DNA of 57,083 nt from the NCBI RefSeq assembly GCF_009720825.1, contig NZ_WNKY01000040.1, forward strand, positions 1 through 57,083, given 5' to 3'. Positions 44,080 to 52,525 of this stretch are shown here, piece by piece. This DNA is from Duganella radicis (lineage in GTDB: Bacteria > Pseudomonadota > Gammaproteobacteria > Burkholderiales > Burkholderiaceae_D). Positions within the stretch are counted from its first letter, which is position 1; the number at the start of each line of letters is the position of its first letter. The translations under genes were made by a program, and so were the position numbers. Below the pieces are notes generated by a model that worked only from the letters and a program-made list of their open reading frames with translations, ran no database searches and was not told the origin of the DNA.

Positions 44080-44982
44080 TCACTTGTGGTCGAACGGGTC
44101 GTACCAGTAGGCCTTGTTGGCCAGCGGTGTCTGCGGCGACAGCAAGGGATTGTCCAGCCTGAAGACGCGGCGCTTGCGCAGGTTGATCTTGTCGATCAGC
44201 TCGTCATAAAAATCATGGAAGATCTGGTCGAAGCGGCCGTCGGCGATCAGCTGCCGCAGGCCGTATTCCAGCCGCTCCGCCAGCCGCGGCTGGCCGGGCG
44301 TCACGAAGAAGTAGCGCGGCAGCGGGAAATAAATCGCCAGGCTGCGCTCCACCTCCAGGCCGGGGAAGGTCGGCGCGTACGCGGCCTGCTCGAACAGCGC
44401 CTCCTCTATCCCGCGCGGAAAATGCTCGAAGCGGTGCGCCGCCAGCATGCTGTGCAGGCCGGCGGTGGAATTCCCCTGGGCCACGTCGAAACCGGCATGC
44501 AGGAACACCGCCGTCGAACTCCATTGCCGCCCCGCCCCCAGCGGCAGCCGCTTGAGCTGCTCCAGCGTGGTGATGGCGCTGAACTGCGCCTGCTTGCTGC
44601 CCGTAATCAGCGAAATGCGGTAGCCGGAGATGCCCTTGTCGACCGGAATCCGGATCGGAATCAGGCCGCGCTCCCATTCCTGCGAGGTGATCTGCGCGCT
44701 AAGATTGACCAGTTCGCCTTTCTTCATTTCCGACAGCAGGCGGTCGCGCTCCATGCCCAGCGGCGAGCGGCGCAGCTCGTAGGCGCCGTACCGGGCGCTG
44801 GAGGCCTCCAGCGCCGCGTTCAGCAGCAGCAAGGTGTAGCGATCGCGGCTGTCCGGCCGGCTGAAATTGTGATCGATCACATAGACATCGCGGGCCGCCC
44901 CCTGCGGCCGGCCCGGCAAGGCCAGCAGGCAAAGCAGCGCGCCGGCCACACGGCGGCGCTTGATCAGGGACGAACGCATCAT
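44080..44982 (-). CDS. periplasmic solute-binding-protein-like protein (downstream paralogue)
   Basis: A 300-residue exported protein with a signal peptide (KRRRVAGALLCLLALPGRPQGA). The rest resembles a family-3-type solute-binding fold, but lacks the usual strong signature, so the call is tentative. It is closely similar along its whole length to the gene immediately upstream (shared LVNLSxQxTSxEWE, LIPIRIPxDKGIS, RFDQIFHxFYD, NKAYWY). No transporter permease or ATPase is nearby. The gap to the upstream gene is 11 bases, so the two are cotranscribed. The ATG has no strong ribosome binding site. Confidence 0.8.
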   Translation of the reverse strand: MMRSSLIKRRRVAGALLCLLALPGRPQGAARDVYVIDHNFSRPDSRDRYTLLLLNAALEASSARYGAYELRRSPLGMERDRLLSEMKKGELVNLSAQITSQEWERGLIPIRIPVDKGISGYRISLITGSKQAQFSAITTLEQLKRLPLGAGRQWSSTAVFLHAGFDVAQGNSTAGLHSMLAAHRFEHFPRGIEEALFEQAAYAPTFPGLEVERSLAIYFPLPRYFFVTPGQPRLAERLEYGLRQLIADGRFDQIFHDFYDELIDKINLRKRRVFRLDNPLLSPQTPLANKAYWYDPFDHK

Positions 44983-44993
44983 GATGTTCTATT

Positions 44994-45836
44994 TTAATAC
45001 GGCAGATACCAGTATGCCTTGTTGGACAGCGGCGTCCGCGGCGATAGCTGCGGATTGTCGATGTGGAAGATGCGGCGCTTGCGCAGGCCGGCTTTTTCGA
45101 TCAGGCCGTCGTAGAATTCATGGAAGATCTGGTCGAAGCGGCCGTCGGCGATCAATAGCTGCATGCCGTATTCCAGCCGCTGCGCCAGCCGCTTTTGCCC
45201 GCCGCCCAGGAAGAAGTAGCGCGGCGACGGCACGTACAAGGCCAGGCTGCGCTCCAGGCTCAGGGTCGGGAAGTTGCCCACATAGGCGGCCTGCTCGTAG
45301 ATGGCCTCGTCGATCGAACGCGGAAAGTGCTGGAAGCGTCCCGCCGCCAGCATGCCGTGCAGGCCCGCCGAGCCGCTGCCCTCCACCACATGGAAACCGG
45401 CCTGCCGGTAGGTGGCGGTCAGGCTCCACTGGCGCCCGCTGCCCAGCGACAGCGCCTTGAGCTGCTCCAGCGTGCGCACCGCGCTGAACAGATCCTGGTT
45501 GCGGCCGTCGATCAGCGACAGGCGGTAGCACGAGATGCCCTTGTCGATCGGGATGCGGATCGGGATCAGCTTTTGCTCCCACTCCAGCGAGGTCACCTGT
45601 CCGCTCAGGTTGACCAGCTCGCCCTTGAGCATTTCCTGCAACAACCGGTCGCGCTCCATGCGCAGCGGCGCCACGCGGAATTCATACGGGCCATATTTCG
45701 CGCTGGACGCCTCCAGCGCCGCCGCCACCAGCCGCAGGGTGTGGCTGTCGCTAAAGCTCGATTTGCTGGAGTTCATGTCGAGGATGTAGACATCGGCCGC
45801 GCGCGCCAGCCCGTGCCAGCCCGCCAGCGCCAGCAC
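44994..45836 (-). CDS. periplasmic solute-binding-protein-like protein (upstream paralogue)
   Basis: A protein of 280 residues when started at the GTG at 45836; the mature part begins near ADVYILDMN. It is a tandem paralogue of the following gene. The GTG start gives an incomplete signal peptide and has no ribosome binding site. In the same frame the DNA continues upstream to a stop at 45876-45878 and encodes LRRWLIKSAWWVLALAGWHG, a better signal peptide with a basic start. A perfect GGAGGTGA (45883-45876) sits six bases ahead of an ATC at 45872 and nine ahead of a CTG at 45869. A non-AUG start there, inside the 3' end of greB, is likely. Function unknown. Confidence 0.8.
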   Translation of the reverse strand: MLALAGWHGLARAADVYILDMNSSKSSFSDSHTLRLVAAALEASSAKYGPYEFRVAPLRMERDRLLQEMLKGELVNLSGQVTSLEWEQKLIPIRIPIDKGISCYRLSLIDGRNQDLFSAVRTLEQLKALSLGSGRQWSLTATYRQAGFHVVEGSGSAGLHGMLAAGRFQHFPRSIDEAIYEQAAYVGNFPTLSLERSLALYVPSPRYFFLGGGQKRLAQRLEYGMQLLIADGRFDQIFHEFYDGLIEKAGLRKRRIFHIDNPQLSPRTPLSNKAYWYLPY

Positions 45837-45849
45837 CCACCAGGCGCTT

Positions 45850-46416
45850 TTAATCAGCCACCGGCGCAGGATAGCTCACCTCCAGGATGTCCAGCTGTTC
45901 CACCCCGTGCGGCGCCTGGAAGGTGATGGTGTCGCCCTCGCGCGCCTTGGTCAGGGCGCGCGCCACCGGCGCCACCCAGCTGATCTTGCCGTTCAGCGGA
46001 TCGAGCTCGTCGATGCCGACGATGGTGATGGTGCGCTCCTCGCCGTCCTGGTTGCTGTAGGTGACGGTGGCGCCAAAGAACACCTGATCGCTGCCGTGGT
46101 GCGCGCTGGGGTCGACGATGAAGGCCGAGTCCAGGCGCTTGGTCAGGAAGCGGATGCGGCGGTCGATTTCGCGCAGGCGGCGCTTGCCATAGATATAGTC
46201 GCCGTTTTCCGAGCGGTCGCCGTTGGAGGCGGCCCAGTGCACGATCTTCACCACTTCCGGCCGCTCGACGTCGATCAGCTGCAACAGCTCATCCTTGATG
46301 CGCTGGTAGCCTTCCGGCCGGATGTAATTCTTGGCGCCAGCCGGGATCGCCAACGCCAGCGCCGCCGCTTCGTCGTCCTCGTCGCCGTCCGGTTCTTTTA
46401 CAAAAGCTTTATTCAT
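45850..46416 (-). CDS. greB: transcription elongation factor GreB
   Basis: Rescues backtracked RNA polymerase by stimulating transcript cleavage. The 188-residue protein has an N-terminal coiled coil (about 30-105, with RPEGYQRIKDELLQLIDVERPEVVKIVHWAASNGDRSENGDYIYGKRRLREIDRRIRFL) and a C-terminal FKBP-like domain (SWVAPVARALTKAREGDTITFQAP). The acidic pair of the coiled-coil tip region is preserved in GDRSENGDY. It has about 30 extra N-terminal residues, acidic and Ala-rich, compared with E. coli GreB (158). Start MNKAFVKEP at 46416. Its 3' end carries the ribosome binding site of the next gene. Confidence 0.94.
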   Translation of the reverse strand: MNKAFVKEPDGDEDDEAAALALAIPAGAKNYIRPEGYQRIKDELLQLIDVERPEVVKIVHWAASNGDRSENGDYIYGKRRLREIDRRIRFLTKRLDSAFIVDPSAHHGSDQVFFGATVTYSNQDGEERTITIVGIDELDPLNGKISWVAPVARALTKAREGDTITFQAPHGVEQLDILEVSYPAPVAD

Positions 46417-46465
46417 GCGGCCTATTGTAACGGCTTTCACGTATCATGCTGGCAAAGGAACAAGC

Positions 46466-47035
46466 ATGAAATTATTCCACCGTTTTCAACGCGGACTGCT
46501 GGCGCCGCTGGTCTACCTGGCCGCGTTGCTGCTGTTGCTGGAAGACTGGCTGTGGGACCTGGGCACGCGCCTGATGAACCGGCTGGCGCGCTGGCCGCCG
46601 CTGCACCGGCTGGAAGCAGGGATTTGCCGGCTCGGCCCGCGCGCCGCGCTGGTGCTGTTCGTGCTGCCGGCCATCCTGCTGTTTCCGGTCAAGCTGTTGG
46701 CGCTGTGGGGCATGGCGCACGGTCATCCGCTGCTGGGCCTGGGCGTGATCGTGCTGGCCAAGCTGGGCGGCGCGGCGGCGGTGGCGCGGCTGTATCTGCT
46801 GACCCGGCCGGTGCTGCTGACCATGGTCTGGTTCGCCGCCCTGCTGGCCTGGTTCCTGGCCCTGAAGGAACGCTGGATCGAACGGCTGCGCGCCACCCGC
46901 GCCTGGCGCCGCTGCGAGGCGCTGCGCAAGGCCGTGCGCCACTGGCGCCTGCACGCCGCGCCGCGGCCCGGCAGCTGGACCGCGCGCTTCCGCCGCCTGC
47001 TCAAGCGCTTCCGCCGCCGCGGGCCGACACGGTAG
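46466..47035 (+). CDS. hypothetical small inner-membrane protein
   Basis: A 189-residue protein with about three to four hydrophobic helices (near residues 10-28, 60-82, 88-108 and 112-130) and a very basic C-terminal third (Arg/Lys-rich from about 135 on). I do not recognise the family. AAAGGAA precedes the ATG at 46466; the frame is open further up, over the divergent greB start. The histidine kinase gene begins nine bases downstream on the same strand, so it may belong to that operon. Confidence 0.75.
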   Translation: MKLFHRFQRGLLAPLVYLAALLLLLEDWLWDLGTRLMNRLARWPPLHRLEAGICRLGPRAALVLFVLPAILLFPVKLLALWGMAHGHPLLGLGVIVLAKLGGAAAVARLYLLTRPVLLTMVWFAALLAWFLALKERWIERLRATRAWRRCEALRKAVRHWRLHAAPRPGSWTARFRRLLKRFRRRGPTR

Positions 47036-47044
47036 AATGACAGG

Positions 47045-48190
47045 ATGAGCGTCGATCATCCCACCCTGTTAGCCGAACTGGAGCAAGTGCGCGCGCGCTT
47101 TGCCGCGATCGTCTCCAACACGCCGGGACTGGTGTACCAGTTCGTGCTGCACGCCGACGGCACGGTCAGCTTCCCCTACCTGAGCGAGGGGTGCCTGGCC
47201 CTGCTGGGCCTGACCGCCGCCGAGCTGCACGCCCAGCCGCAGCGCTTCCTGGCCCTGATCCTGGAGGACGACCGCCAGTCCTACCTGGACGCCATGCGCG
47301 CCTCGGCCAACGCGCTGTGGAGCTGGAACTGGGAGGGCCGCATCTGGGTCGACGCCTGGAAGGACGTCAAGTGGATCAACCTGCGCTGCACGCCGCACGC
47401 GCTGGACGGCGGCGCGGTGCGCTGGGACGGCATCATGACCAATATCACCGACAGCAAGCTGGAGCAGCTGGAAGTGCGCCATTCGCGCGCCCGCCTGGCC
47501 GAGCTGAGCGCCCACACCGACCGCGTCAAGGAACAGGAGCGCACCCGCATCGCGCGCGAGATCCACGACGAGCTGGGCGGCAACCTGACCGCCATCAAGA
47601 TGGCGGTGGCCATGCTGGCCGCGCGCCTGGAACAGGCCGAGCCGGCCCTGCGCGAAAAAACCGACTACGTCGACGCCCTGGTCGACCGCACCATCGACGC
47701 GGTGCACCGCATCGCGCTCGACCTGCGCCCGGCCCTGCTCGACCTCGGGCTGGTGGCGGCGCTGGAATGGCAGGTCAGGGAATTCGGCAAGCAGACCGGC
47801 ATCGCCAGCAGCTTCAGCGCCAACCACCGCGACGTCGGCCTCGACGACGACCAGGCCACCGCCCTGTTCCGCATCGCCCAGGAGGCGCTGACCAATATCG
47901 CCAAGCACGCCCACGCCAGCAAGGCCAGCGTGAAGCTGGCGCGGCTGCGCCACCACGTCAGCCTCAAGATCAGCGACAACGGCGGCGGCATCCGCGCCGC
48001 CGACCGCGCCAAGGCCGATTCCTTCGGCCTGCGCGGCATGGCCGAACGGGCGCGCGCGCTGGGCGGCACCCTGACGCTGAGCCACGCCAGCGGCGGCGGC
48101 ACGGTGGTGGCGATTAAAATTAAGCGCGATACCGTGCGCGACAGCCTCATCGCGGCCGCCGCGGACGCTACAATAGCGGAAGAGAAATAA
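47045..48190 (+). CDS. NarL-type sensor histidine kinase with PAS domain
   Basis: A 381-residue cytoplasmic histidine kinase. A PAS domain (about 15-135; GLVYQFVLHADGTVSFPYLSEGCLALLGLT) is followed by the HisKA_3 dimerisation helix with phosphoacceptor H174 (RIAREIHDELGGNLTAIK) and a HATPase domain (ALFRIAQEALTNIAKHA, ISDNGGGI, FGLRGMAERARALGG). No membrane helices are seen, so the signal is intracellular or relayed. The cognate regulator gene follows after 13 bases. Confidence 0.93.
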   Translation: MSVDHPTLLAELEQVRARFAAIVSNTPGLVYQFVLHADGTVSFPYLSEGCLALLGLTAAELHAQPQRFLALILEDDRQSYLDAMRASANALWSWNWEGRIWVDAWKDVKWINLRCTPHALDGGAVRWDGIMTNITDSKLEQLEVRHSRARLAELSAHTDRVKEQERTRIAREIHDELGGNLTAIKMAVAMLAARLEQAEPALREKTDYVDALVDRTIDAVHRIALDLRPALLDLGLVAALEWQVREFGKQTGIASSFSANHRDVGLDDDQATALFRIAQEALTNIAKHAHASKASVKLARLRHHVSLKISDNGGGIRAADRAKADSFGLRGMAERARALGGTLTLSHASGGGTVVAIKIKRDTVRDSLIAAAADATIAEEK

Positions 48191-48203
48191 TGCACGGGAA
48201 TTC

Positions 48204-48851
48204 ATGACTGAGAAATCCATCATCAAGGTCTTCATCGCCGACGACCACGCCATCGTGCGCGAGGGCTTGAAACAAATCCTGGCCGAGACGCGCGACATCG
48301 TGGTGGCCGGCGAGGCGGAAAACGGGCTGGACGCCATCAAGCTGTTCCGCAAGGCCGGCTGCCAGGTGATGCTGCTCGATATCTCGCTGCCGGACCGCAA
48401 CGGCATCGAGGTGCTCAAGCAGATCAAGAAGGAAAAGCCGGAGCTGGCGGTGCTGATGCTGTCCATGCACCGCGAGGACCAGTACGCGCTGCGCGCGCTC
48501 AAGGCCGGCGCGGCCGGCTATCTGACCAAGCAAAGCGCGCCGAAGGAACTGGTCAACGCCATCCGCCAGGTGGCGGGCGGCCTCAAGTACATCAGCGCGG
48601 CGCTGGCGCAGGAACTGGCCAACCACGTGGGCGACGAGCACGCGGCGCCGCTGCACGAAACCCTGTCCGACCGCGAATACCAGACCCTGACCATGATCGC
48701 CTCCGGCAAGACGGTGGGCGCCATCGCCAGGGAATTGTCGCTGTCGGTCAAGACCGTGAGCGAGTACCGCGCGCGCCTGCTGGTGAAAATGAAGCTGAAA
48801 AACAGCGCCGAACTGACCCATTACGCCATAAAAAACCAACTGATCGAATAA
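48204..48851 (+). CDS. NarL/LuxR-type response regulator
   Basis: A 215-residue regulator: a receiver domain with phosphoacceptor D59 (VMLLDISLPDRNG) and a LuxR-type helix-turn-helix (about 150-210; LSDREYQTLTMIASGKTVGAIARELSLSVKTVSEYRARLL). It pairs with the kinase 13 bases upstream. The targets are not known; the nearest downstream genes are a diguanylate cyclase and the flagellar set. Confidence 0.94.
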   Translation: MTEKSIIKVFIADDHAIVREGLKQILAETRDIVVAGEAENGLDAIKLFRKAGCQVMLLDISLPDRNGIEVLKQIKKEKPELAVLMLSMHREDQYALRALKAGAAGYLTKQSAPKELVNAIRQVAGGLKYISAALAQELANHVGDEHAAPLHETLSDREYQTLTMIASGKTVGAIARELSLSVKTVSEYRARLLVKMKLKNSAELTHYAIKNQLIE

Positions 48852-48976
48852 GCGGAGTTAAGATAGTTATACACGGATGAAAGCCACCTTCCCGCCCCTT
48901 ATTCGAGTATTGCCGGCCGGACAGCTCGCTTATCATAGACGTAATTGGTAATTCATTAAGAGGCCCGCGCGTCACC

Positions 48977-50569
48977 ATGTCCAGCAAACCATCCACTCCC
49001 GAGCAGAACCCGGCCGACATCGCACGCGAGGCGTTCCGCCGCCTGGCCGTGCGCCGCATCGCGCCGACGCCGGAAGCCTACCGCGACATTTACAACGAAA
49101 TCGCCGGCATCGCCCCGGCGCCGGCCGCCACCGCCCCGGCCCCGCTGGGCAGCGCCGATCCGGGCCCGGAATCGGTGCTCAGCCAGTTTGCCGCGCGGCT
49201 GACGGAAAACACCGGCGACCTGGCCGAATTCGGCCGCCGCTTCAACCGCGCGGTCAAGTCGCGCGACTGGGAAGCCTATGCGCGCGCGCTGTCGCAGCTG
49301 GTCGAGAAGCATTTCGTGGCGCCCAAAAAAGGCATCGAGGTGGCCGGCCTGCCCGGCGAGGAAAGCGAGCAGACCCGCACCCTGCGCGACCTGCTGAGCC
49401 GCACCCTGACCTTTGCCGTGGCCTCGCTGCTGAGCGGGGCGCCGGTGCTGGTGGCCGAGGCCGAATCGCTGGGCGCGGCCACCAAGCTGGCGCACAGCGA
49501 GGAGGCGCTGGCCGAGATCGCCGTGCGCCTGAAACAGCTGTGCTACCAGATCGAGTTGCGCGGCGGCGACAGCGGCGAGCAGCAGGAATTGCTGCTGCGC
49601 CTGTTCAAGCTGCTGCTGGAAAACGTCAGCGAGCTGCTGGACGACGACAGCTGGCTGCGCGGCCAGATCGAGGCGGTGCAAAACCTGATCGCCGGCCCGC
49701 TGGACGTGCGCGCGCTGGAGGAGGCCACCCGCAGCCTGAAGGAAGTGATTTATAAACAAGGCCAGCTCAAGCACAGCCTGGCGGACGTCAAGCTCACCGT
49801 CAAGAACATGATGATGACCTTTATCGACCGCCTCGGCCAAGTGGCGGCCTCGACCGGCGACTTCCACGAGAAGATCGGCGGCTATTCGGAAAAGATCAGC
49901 AAGGCCGACAATATCGCCGAGCTCAACAGCATCCTCGACGAGGTGCTCAAGGAAACCCGGCTGGTGCAGAACGAGGCGCTCAAGGCGCGCGACAAGATGA
50001 TGCTGGCCAAGCAGGAGGTGCAGGACGCCGAGGCGCGCATCCACACGCTGGAGGCCAAGTTGCAGCACTTGAGCGAGCTGGTGCGCGAAGACCAGCTGAC
50101 CGGCAGCCTCAACCGCCGGGGCCTGGACGATGTGTTCGAGCGCGAGACCGCCCGCGCCGACCGCCGCGGCACGCCGCTGTGCATCGCCGTGCTGGACCTG
50201 GACGACTTCAAGAAGCTCAACGACACCTACGGCCACATCGCCGGCGACGCCGCCCTCAAGCACCTGGTGAAGATCGTCAAGGACACGCTGCGCTCGATGG
50301 ACGTGATCGCCCGCTTCGGCGGCGAGGAATTCCTGATCCTGATGCCGGAAACCACGGTGGAGGCGGCCGCCTCCACCATGACCCGGCTGCAACGCGAGCT
50401 GACCAAGCACTTCTTCCTGCACGATAACGAGAAGGTGCTGATCACCTTCTCGGCCGGCGTCGCCCTGCGCCGCCCCAACGAGGAGCAGACCGAGCTGGTC
50501 AAGCGCGCCGACAAGGCCATGTACACCGCCAAGCAGACCGGCAAGAACCGGGTGGTGGTGGCCGAATAG
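48977..50569 (+). CDS. GGDEF diguanylate cyclase
   Basis: A 530-residue cyclase. The first 350 residues are largely helical without a recognised sensor domain, with a predicted coiled coil just before the catalytic part (ARIHTLEAKLQHLSELVREDQ). The GGDEF domain starts at LTGSLNRRGLDDVFERE; the active site is GGEEF at 448-452 and an RxxD feedback site (R439-D442) precedes it. No signal or membrane segment is seen. It stands between the two-component pair and fliC and ends with a strong terminator. Confidence 0.92.
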   Translation: MSSKPSTPEQNPADIAREAFRRLAVRRIAPTPEAYRDIYNEIAGIAPAPAATAPAPLGSADPGPESVLSQFAARLTENTGDLAEFGRRFNRAVKSRDWEAYARALSQLVEKHFVAPKKGIEVAGLPGEESEQTRTLRDLLSRTLTFAVASLLSGAPVLVAEAESLGAATKLAHSEEALAEIAVRLKQLCYQIELRGGDSGEQQELLLRLFKLLLENVSELLDDDSWLRGQIEAVQNLIAGPLDVRALEEATRSLKEVIYKQGQLKHSLADVKLTVKNMMMTFIDRLGQVAASTGDFHEKIGGYSEKISKADNIAELNSILDEVLKETRLVQNEALKARDKMMLAKQEVQDAEARIHTLEAKLQHLSELVREDQLTGSLNRRGLDDVFERETARADRRGTPLCIAVLDLDDFKKLNDTYGHIAGDAALKHLVKIVKDTLRSMDVIARFGGEEFLILMPETTVEAAASTMTRLQRELTKHFFLHDNEKVLITFSAGVALRRPNEEQTELVKRADKAMYTAKQTGKNRVVVAE

Positions 50570-50594
50570 GCCGCCGCCGCCCCCTCGGCGTCGC

Positions 50595-50621
50595 GCCCGG
50601 CCCCCGCGCCGGGCTTTTTTT
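50595..50621 (+). terminator. intrinsic terminator of the diguanylate cyclase gene
   Basis: GCCCGGC (50595-50601) pairs with GCCGGGC (50608-50614), followed by seven T residues. It separates the cyclase transcript from the fliC promoter region. Confidence 0.92.
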
Positions 50622-50657
50622 CGCCTTTCGCGGCCGCAAATAAATTTTTTTTCGCCC

Positions 50658-50684
50658 TAAAGTTTCTTTTTTTGACGTCGTTTA
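50658..50684 (+). promoter_or_regulatory. sigma-28-like promoter P1 of fliC
   Basis: TAAAGTTT at 50658-50665 is a perfect flagellar -35; GTCGTTTA at 50677-50684 is 11 bases further and matches five of eight bases of the -10 GCCGATAA. The leader to the fliC ATG would be about 180 bases. The 302-base gap 50570-50871 holds this site, the terminator, a second similar site and an AT-rich leader; no gene is seen in it. Confidence 0.65.
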
Positions 50685-50743
50685 GACGCTCATGCGCAGC
50701 GAACTTTAGCCCCGAAGGGAAAAATTTTCCGGCGTTTTCTCCC

Positions 50744-50770
50744 TAAACTTTCCACATGGGAACCCGTTAC
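50744..50770 (+). promoter_or_regulatory. second sigma-28-like promoter P2 of fliC
   Basis: TAAACTTT at 50744-50751 followed after 11 bases by CCCGTTAC (50763-50770), with five of eight -10 matches. It has the same layout as P1, 86 bases downstream. One or both may be active. Confidence 0.4.
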
Positions 50771-50871
50771 CGAGAATAACTGCGGTTTGATTGCTTCGGA
50801 AACAGAGAGGCAAACCAAGGGGAAATGAGGCACCCGGCCCACAATAAGTAGCACCAGTTTGGAGAAACATC

Positions 50872-52434
50872 ATGGCACAAGTCATCAACACCAATGTTGC
50901 ATCGCTGAATTCGCAACGTAATCTGACCTCCTCGCAAGCCAACCTGTCGACGTCGCTGCAACGCCTGTCGTCCGGTCTGCGCATCAACAGCGCCAAAGAC
51001 GACGCTGCTGGCCTGGCTATTTCCGAGCGTTTCACGTCGCAAATTCGCGGCAACACCACGGCCGCCCGTAACGCCAACGACGGTATCTCGCTGGCGCAGA
51101 CGGCCGAGGGTGGCTTGAGCACCGCCGGCGATCTGCTGCAACGTATCCGCGAACTGGCAGTCCAGTCCGCCAACGGCACCAACTCGGATTCCGACCGCAA
51201 GTCGATCCAGAACGAGGTATCGGCCCTGTCGCAGGAGCTGGACCGCGTGGCCAACACCACCCAGTTCAACGGCCAGAACGTGCTGGACGGCTCGCTGACC
51301 TCGTCGCAGTTCCAGGTCGGCGCCAACTCGGGCCAGACCATCAACGTCGGCATCCAGTCGGCCAAGGCCACCGACATCGGCAACAACACCCTGAAGTCGG
51401 TGCTGGACGGCGGCGCCACCAACTCGTCGTCGGCCACCACCACCGGTAGCAACGCCATCACCGCGCAAAACCTGACCTTCACCTCGGGCACCGGCACCAC
51501 CACCAACGTCAAGGTCGACCTCGGCGAGAGCGCCAAGAAAATCGCCGCCAGCGTCAACGCGCTGTCGAATTCGAGCGGCGTCAAGGCCACCGCCACCACC
51601 ACCGCCACCATCACCGGCGGCGGCGGCAACACCGCCATCGCGGACGGCTCGTTCCAGTTCCAGCTGCGCGGCGACAACTCGGTGGAAGCCGACGCCAACT
51701 CGACCGCCGTGACCATCTCGGCCCAGGTCAAGGGCGGCGACCTGTCGGGCCTGGCCCAGGCGATCAACGCCCAGGTCGGCACCACCGGCATCAGCGCGGC
51801 GGTGGTGACCAACACCACCAGCGGCTTCAAGGAAATCAAGCTGACCAACTCGTCGGGCGCGGACATCAACATCGTCAACACCAACACCGCCACCAACGAC
51901 GCGCTGGCCACCTCCAACCTGCGCGGCGCCGACAAGGCCGCCAGCGGCGCCACCGCGGCCGTGGCCGGCAACCTGGTCACCTTCGCGGCCGGCGTGGCCA
52001 CCGGCGGCGTGGCCGCCGTGGTGGGCGGCGGTCTGGAGTTCTCGTCGGACAGCGGCTTCGCCCTGAAGTCCGACACCGGCACCGACATCGTCAACGTGTC
52101 GGCCGGCTCGGACCTGCAATCGGTGTCCAAGATCGACGTCTCCAGCGTGGATGGCTCCAACGCCGCGCTGAAAACCATCGACGCCGCGCTGAACCAGGTC
52201 AACAGCAACCGCGCCGCGCTGGGTGCGATCCAGAACCGTTTCGCCTCGACCATCGCCAACCTGAACACCGCGACCGAGAACCTGTCGGCCTCCCGTAGCC
52301 GTATTCAGGACACCGACTTCGCGGCGGAAACGGCCAGCCTGACCCGCGGCCAGATCCTGCAACAGGCCGGCACCGCGATCCTGGCGCAAGCCAACTCGCT
52401 GCCGAACGGCGTGCTGTCGCTGCTGCGTGGCTAA
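50872..52434 (+). CDS. fliC: flagellin
   Basis: The 520-residue filament subunit. The conserved D0/D1 ends are intact: AQVINTNVASLNSQRNL at the start and the C-terminal SRSRIQDTDFAAETASLTRGQILQQAG with the final LLRG. The middle (about 170-420) is Ala/Thr/Ser/Gly-rich and variable, as expected for the exposed domains. GGAG precedes the ATG. Sigma-28-like promoters lie upstream. FliS, encoded further down, is its export chaperone. Confidence 0.96.
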   Translation: MAQVINTNVASLNSQRNLTSSQANLSTSLQRLSSGLRINSAKDDAAGLAISERFTSQIRGNTTAARNANDGISLAQTAEGGLSTAGDLLQRIRELAVQSANGTNSDSDRKSIQNEVSALSQELDRVANTTQFNGQNVLDGSLTSSQFQVGANSGQTINVGIQSAKATDIGNNTLKSVLDGGATNSSSATTTGSNAITAQNLTFTSGTGTTTNVKVDLGESAKKIAASVNALSNSSGVKATATTTATITGGGGNTAIADGSFQFQLRGDNSVEADANSTAVTISAQVKGGDLSGLAQAINAQVGTTGISAAVVTNTTSGFKEIKLTNSSGADINIVNTNTATNDALATSNLRGADKAASGATAAVAGNLVTFAAGVATGGVAAVVGGGLEFSSDSGFALKSDTGTDIVNVSAGSDLQSVSKIDVSSVDGSNAALKTIDAALNQVNSNRAALGAIQNRFASTIANLNTATENLSASRSRIQDTDFAAETASLTRGQILQQAGTAILAQANSLPNGVLSLLRG

Positions 52435-52480
52435 AATCCGGGGATGAGACGGCGCCGCAAGCGCCGCCGTAACCAGGTTC

Positions 52481-52511
52481 CCCGGCTGATTTTGTCAGTC
52501 GGGGATTTTTC
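52481..52511 (+). terminator. terminator-like hairpin between fliC and flaG
   Basis: CCCCGGCTGA (52481-52490) pairs with TCAGTCGGGG (52496-52505), with one G-T pair, then ATTTTT. A second GC-rich hairpin (GGCGC...GCGCC) lies just upstream. This probably ends most fliC transcripts and lets a fraction continue to flaG. Confidence 0.8.
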
Positions 52512-52525
52512 GTAAAGGAAGCATC

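Noticed and set aside
44080..45836. ABC-transporter operon
   Set aside because: Only the binding-protein-like genes are present; no permease or ATPase gene lies within reach.
50769..50776. ACCGAGAA as the -10 of the second fliC promoter
   Set aside because: It matches the octamer slightly better than CCCGTTAC, but the spacer from TAAACTTT would be 17 instead of 11.
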